Part shown: positions 61,505-64,000 of the stretch, in pieces
Layout of the letters: every line of letters begins with the position of its first letter
Numbering within the stretch: the stretch's first letter is position 1
Source: Xiphophorus maculatus
Lineage: Eukaryota > Chordata > Actinopteri > Cyprinodontiformes > Poeciliidae
Length of the DNA stretch: 64,000 bases
Direction: 5' to 3'
NCBI RefSeq assembly: GCF_002775205.1
Contig: NC_036447.1
Location: 10,776,501-10,840,500 of the forward strand
Translations under genes and position numbers: made by a program
Notes under the pieces: generated by a model
What the model saw: the letters and a program-made list of their open reading frames with translations, nothing else
Told to the model about the DNA's origin: nothing
Databases searched by the model: none

Positions 61505-61884
61505 AGGAGCCAGTGAATCGCAGCGCTACGGTTAGCTAATGGAGGCGTCCCGACACCAGGCGGTTACATTGAAGTCAGCTCAGGGGGGAGTTTATTACCT
61601 TCTGTGCACATTAAGACCATCCTGGTGCGGTCTGACTCCAGCTGAATCTGAGTGGGTTTTACCTTTTAAGCGCGATTTAACACTGATCTGCATCCAAACA
61701 TAAACTACGCAGAAAGTCTGAGGAACTCATATTGAAAACAGTAGCTAGTTCAGTTCACCAAAAAAAAGTAGGTTAAAGTTTGCTCTAAGATGTTAAATCT
61801 CAGTACCTAAGAAAAAGTGAATTTCAATAGTTTCAGTCTTTTTTTTTTCCTGCAAGTTTTAAGTTTAATTTAACAGAACATTAG

Positions 61885-62090
61885 AATACCATTAATCCAT
61901 GGGTGCCCAGAGTCGGTCCTCGAGGTCCGGCATCCTGCATGTTTTAGTTTTCTCCCTGGTTTAAAGCACCTGGATCAAATGATGGCTCGTTAGGAGGCCT
62001 AAGAAGAACATTGAGTTGCTGAAAAGGTTGTTACTACCACCAGGGAGAGAACTAAAACGTGCAGGATGTTGTCCCACGCCTATTGAAAAA
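61885..62090. mobile_element. MITE-like element with inverted repeats
   Basis: Arms 61931-61960 and 62039-62068 are 30-bp inverted repeats with two mismatches, with the flanking text 'gtcggtcctcgaggtccgg'. A second partial copy of the right half is near 62225-62315. It resembles a common fish MITE and has no coding capacity. Confidence 0.65.
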
Positions 62091-62099
62091 TGACATTTT

Positions 62100-62530
62100 A
62101 AAACACGAGTGTTAGGTTTCTGCAGTCAGTACTAGGTTGGGGCTCCTTTTGCATGATTTACTACATGGATGTCCAGTTCTCAAGGGAAACGTGTCCTAAC
62201 AGCTTTAGATGAGTGTCTGCCTCCTCAGAGTCCTGATAACGAGCAATCATTTGATGCAGGTGTGTTAGAACCAGGGAGGGACCTAAAACATCCAGGATAC
62301 CTGCTGCTGAAGACTGACTTTGAATACTTCTGACTTACTGCATCAGAACGGTGTGGCTCTGCTGAGGTGCAATGGAAAACCAGGTTGCTTTGGTAGCTGT
62401 CTTCAGGTCAACTGCGTTGTTGGGTCTGGGTTTTCTCATCTTCATCTTGAATAGATTCCCTATGAGATTTAGGTCTGGTGAGTGTGCTGAAATGACTAAG
62501 CGACCAAAAATATTGAACCTTTTCAAAAGA
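62100..62530 (-). mobile_element. Tc1/mariner-like transposon fragment
   Basis: 'aatagattccctatgagatt' then 'taggtctggtgagtgtgctg' resembles the antisense transposase text 'ccccatagattctctatggg' and 'gttcaggtcaggcgagtttg' of a fish transposon family. A short minus-strand frame keeps SPDLN, the Tc1-type DDE neighbourhood. Broken, and interrupted by the MITE copy. Confidence 0.55.
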
Positions 62531-62949
62531 TGTTTTTGAGCAGAACTTATACTAGAGTCCTGTAAAAACTATTTGCCACTTCCAAATTTCTGCTGTTTTG
62601 CTACTCTAAATGTCAGATGATCAAACTCCTATATCAGAAAAAGATAACCAGATGAAACACAAAATGCAGTTTTCAAATGGGAAGCAAATGAAGGGAAGCA
62701 AGCCATCTAAACACTAGCCTCGACTACTGCCCATTCTGTAGAATCAAGAAACCACCTAAACAAAACTTGTTTCACAACATAAAGTAGATTAGGCTTTTAA
62801 AGAACAAAAAGAAGCCAAAAATGAAAAGATCTGACTCTTCAGCTGCTAAGTATGCACAAAAGGGTGATTCTGAGAGTTTTCTGCATTGGAGCATTTTTAC
62901 AGATATTCACAATAATTGATATGATCACTTTTTCTATCATTTTTTTAAT

Positions 62950-63300
62950 ATATAGGAATGCACCAATATAAAAATTTGGGCTGATATCAATACTGCTCTT
63001 AAGGCTGATAACCGATATTTTCTGCTATTATATGTATTTCTCTACTTCTTTGACACCATTAGAAAAACACAGCTGACATTGCCTCTCTGCTTCAGTTAAA
63101 CATCCCACAATCCTGTGCTGCATTATTATCACACATCCAAACATATGCCATGATCATATCCTTCTCCCGAAACACTAACAAGATTCAAATAAACTTTCTG
63201 TTAATATCAGAGCAGTTCTACTTATCAATACCAATATGTTAAGAAAATCCCAAACAGAAGCTGATTCTGATTTTAATGCAGATGTCCTGCATCTCTTTAT
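62950..63300. mobile_element. Non-autonomous hAT-like element
   Basis: Starts 'aggaatgcaccaatataaaa' with 'ggctgatatcaat' and 'gataaccgatatttt', and ends near 'aatgcagatgtcctgcatc'. This is the pattern of hAT-type 'gtgcaccgat ... ccgatat' elements. No transposase frame. In intron 1 of the right-edge gene. Confidence 0.5.
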
Positions 63301-63381
63301 TTTTAGGTTTTGTAATGAAGGAAATAAAAAGAATATGTATTATTTATGATGTGTAATGAACCCTTTAACCTTGTGTGACAG

Positions 63382-63994
63382 GTGACGTGATGCCTCAGTG
63401 TGAGTTCAGATTCGAGTCCGGACGAAAGGGAGTTCAGCACAACAACTGTAAGCCCAACGATCTGCCCAACGGTCACATTCCTGATGCACGTTGGGTTAAT
63501 AGGGCAAGGCGTCGACATGGAGCCAGTGAGAGTACGAATGCTGGCTCTCTGGACCGCAGAGACTGGAGTACTAAAGTTGTGTTTCCGAAGAACCCCGGGA
63601 AACAAAAGGGTGCTTTTTCACCTGTCACTAATGATACGCCAGCTGGAAGAGGGAGAGTTGCAGATGTGCCTCGGTACACTACAGCCAATGGCCACCAACG
63701 TGGAGCCAGCGAGAGTACGAATGCTGGCTCTCTGGACCGCAGAGACTGGAGTACTAAAGTTGTGTTTCCGAAGAACCCCCGGAAACAAAAGGGTGCTTTT
63801 TCACCTGTCACTAATGGTACGAGAGCTGGAAGATGGAGAGTTGCAGATGTTCCGCAGTATGCTACGGCCAATTGCGCCGCCAGTTTTGGTGTCACTCATT
63901 ACTATAAGCCTGAACAAGCAGCACCAGACCCCAGATTTTCTGCATCCGAGGAGAAACGAAGAGGAAATAACCGCTTCAGAAACAAGAAGAAAAG
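63382..63994 (+). CDS. 5' coding exon of an unidentified gene with tandem 61-aa repeat
   Basis: The acceptor TTGTGTGACAG at 63381 is followed by 8 nt and ATG at 63390. The frame stays open for 201 codons to AAAAG/GTATGC at 63994, a possible donor, or runs off the window. The protein starts MPQCEFRFESGRKGVQHNNC and is basic and low in hydrophobics. It contains two near-identical 61-residue units (44-104 and 105-165), each beginning GASESTNAGSLDRRDWSTKV, then a tail ending RFRNKKKR. There is no signal peptide or membrane segment; C4 and C20 do not make a known finger. I do not recognise the family. Composition suggests a nuclear or RNA-binding N-terminus, which is inference. Confidence 0.7.
63518..63883 (+). 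repeat. In-frame tandem duplication, 183-bp period
   Basis: Unit 1 (63518-63700) and unit 2 (63701-63883) are nearly identical over the first 125 bp and diverge modestly after that. 183 is a multiple of three, so the reading frame is kept. The high identity points to a recent duplication or gene conversion. Confidence 0.95.
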
Positions 63995-64000
63995 GTATGC

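Noticed and set aside
63473..63895. 140-codon minus-strand frame with internal repeats
   Set aside because: It is the antisense shadow of the duplicated coding exon on the plus strand, which has the proper acceptor and start.

Overview
This is nuclear DNA from a vertebrate, almost certainly a ray-finned (teleost) fish. It is AT-rich and mostly non-coding. Genes are split into small exons with GT-AG borders. The repeats are the usual fish set: many decayed Tc1-like transposon pieces, a piece of a fish non-LTR retrotransposon, hAT-like and MITE-like inserts, and simple repeats. There are no operons, phage or CRISPR arrays. All family calls were made by eye, without a database search.

Layout from left to right. 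(1) 196-2366 (+): the last two exons of a gene I do not recognise, ending in an acidic LEDD tail, with a poly(A) signal at 2808. (2) 2826-11765: intergenic DNA with a tRNA-Ile-like relic at 5339-5411. (3) 11766-19045 (-): a ten-exon gene for a 441-residue membrane protein with a signal sequence, three Ig-like domains, a short stalk, one transmembrane segment and a basic tail with no tyrosine. All intron phases fit. It looks like a fish leukocyte-type Ig receptor, but I cannot name it. (4) 19046-32640: intergenic DNA between two divergent genes, with transposon debris and a 0.9 kb LINE piece. (5) 32640-60600 (+): rab11fip4, a class II Rab11-interacting protein (Rab11/Arf6 effector on recycling endosomes). 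Its 13 exons give 556 residues, ending in the Rab11-binding domain. The first exon found here encodes no EF-hand, so this looks like the short form driven from a GC-richer promoter that carries an X-box palindrome. (6) 61300-64000 (+): the start of another gene, with a non-coding first exon ending at 61376 and a coding exon from 63382 running to the window edge. That coding exon contains a nearly identical in-frame tandem duplication of 183 bp (61 residues).

The three complete or nearly complete genes show no clear shared pathway; the arrangement is ordinary eukaryotic gene neighbourhood. The most notable items are the recent in-frame exon duplication at the right edge, a perfect 34-bp palindrome just downstream of that gene's first exon, a perfect 29-bp-arm hairpin in the last rab11fip4 intron, the unnamed Ig receptor gene, and the EF-hand-less rab11fip4 promoter with its X-box.
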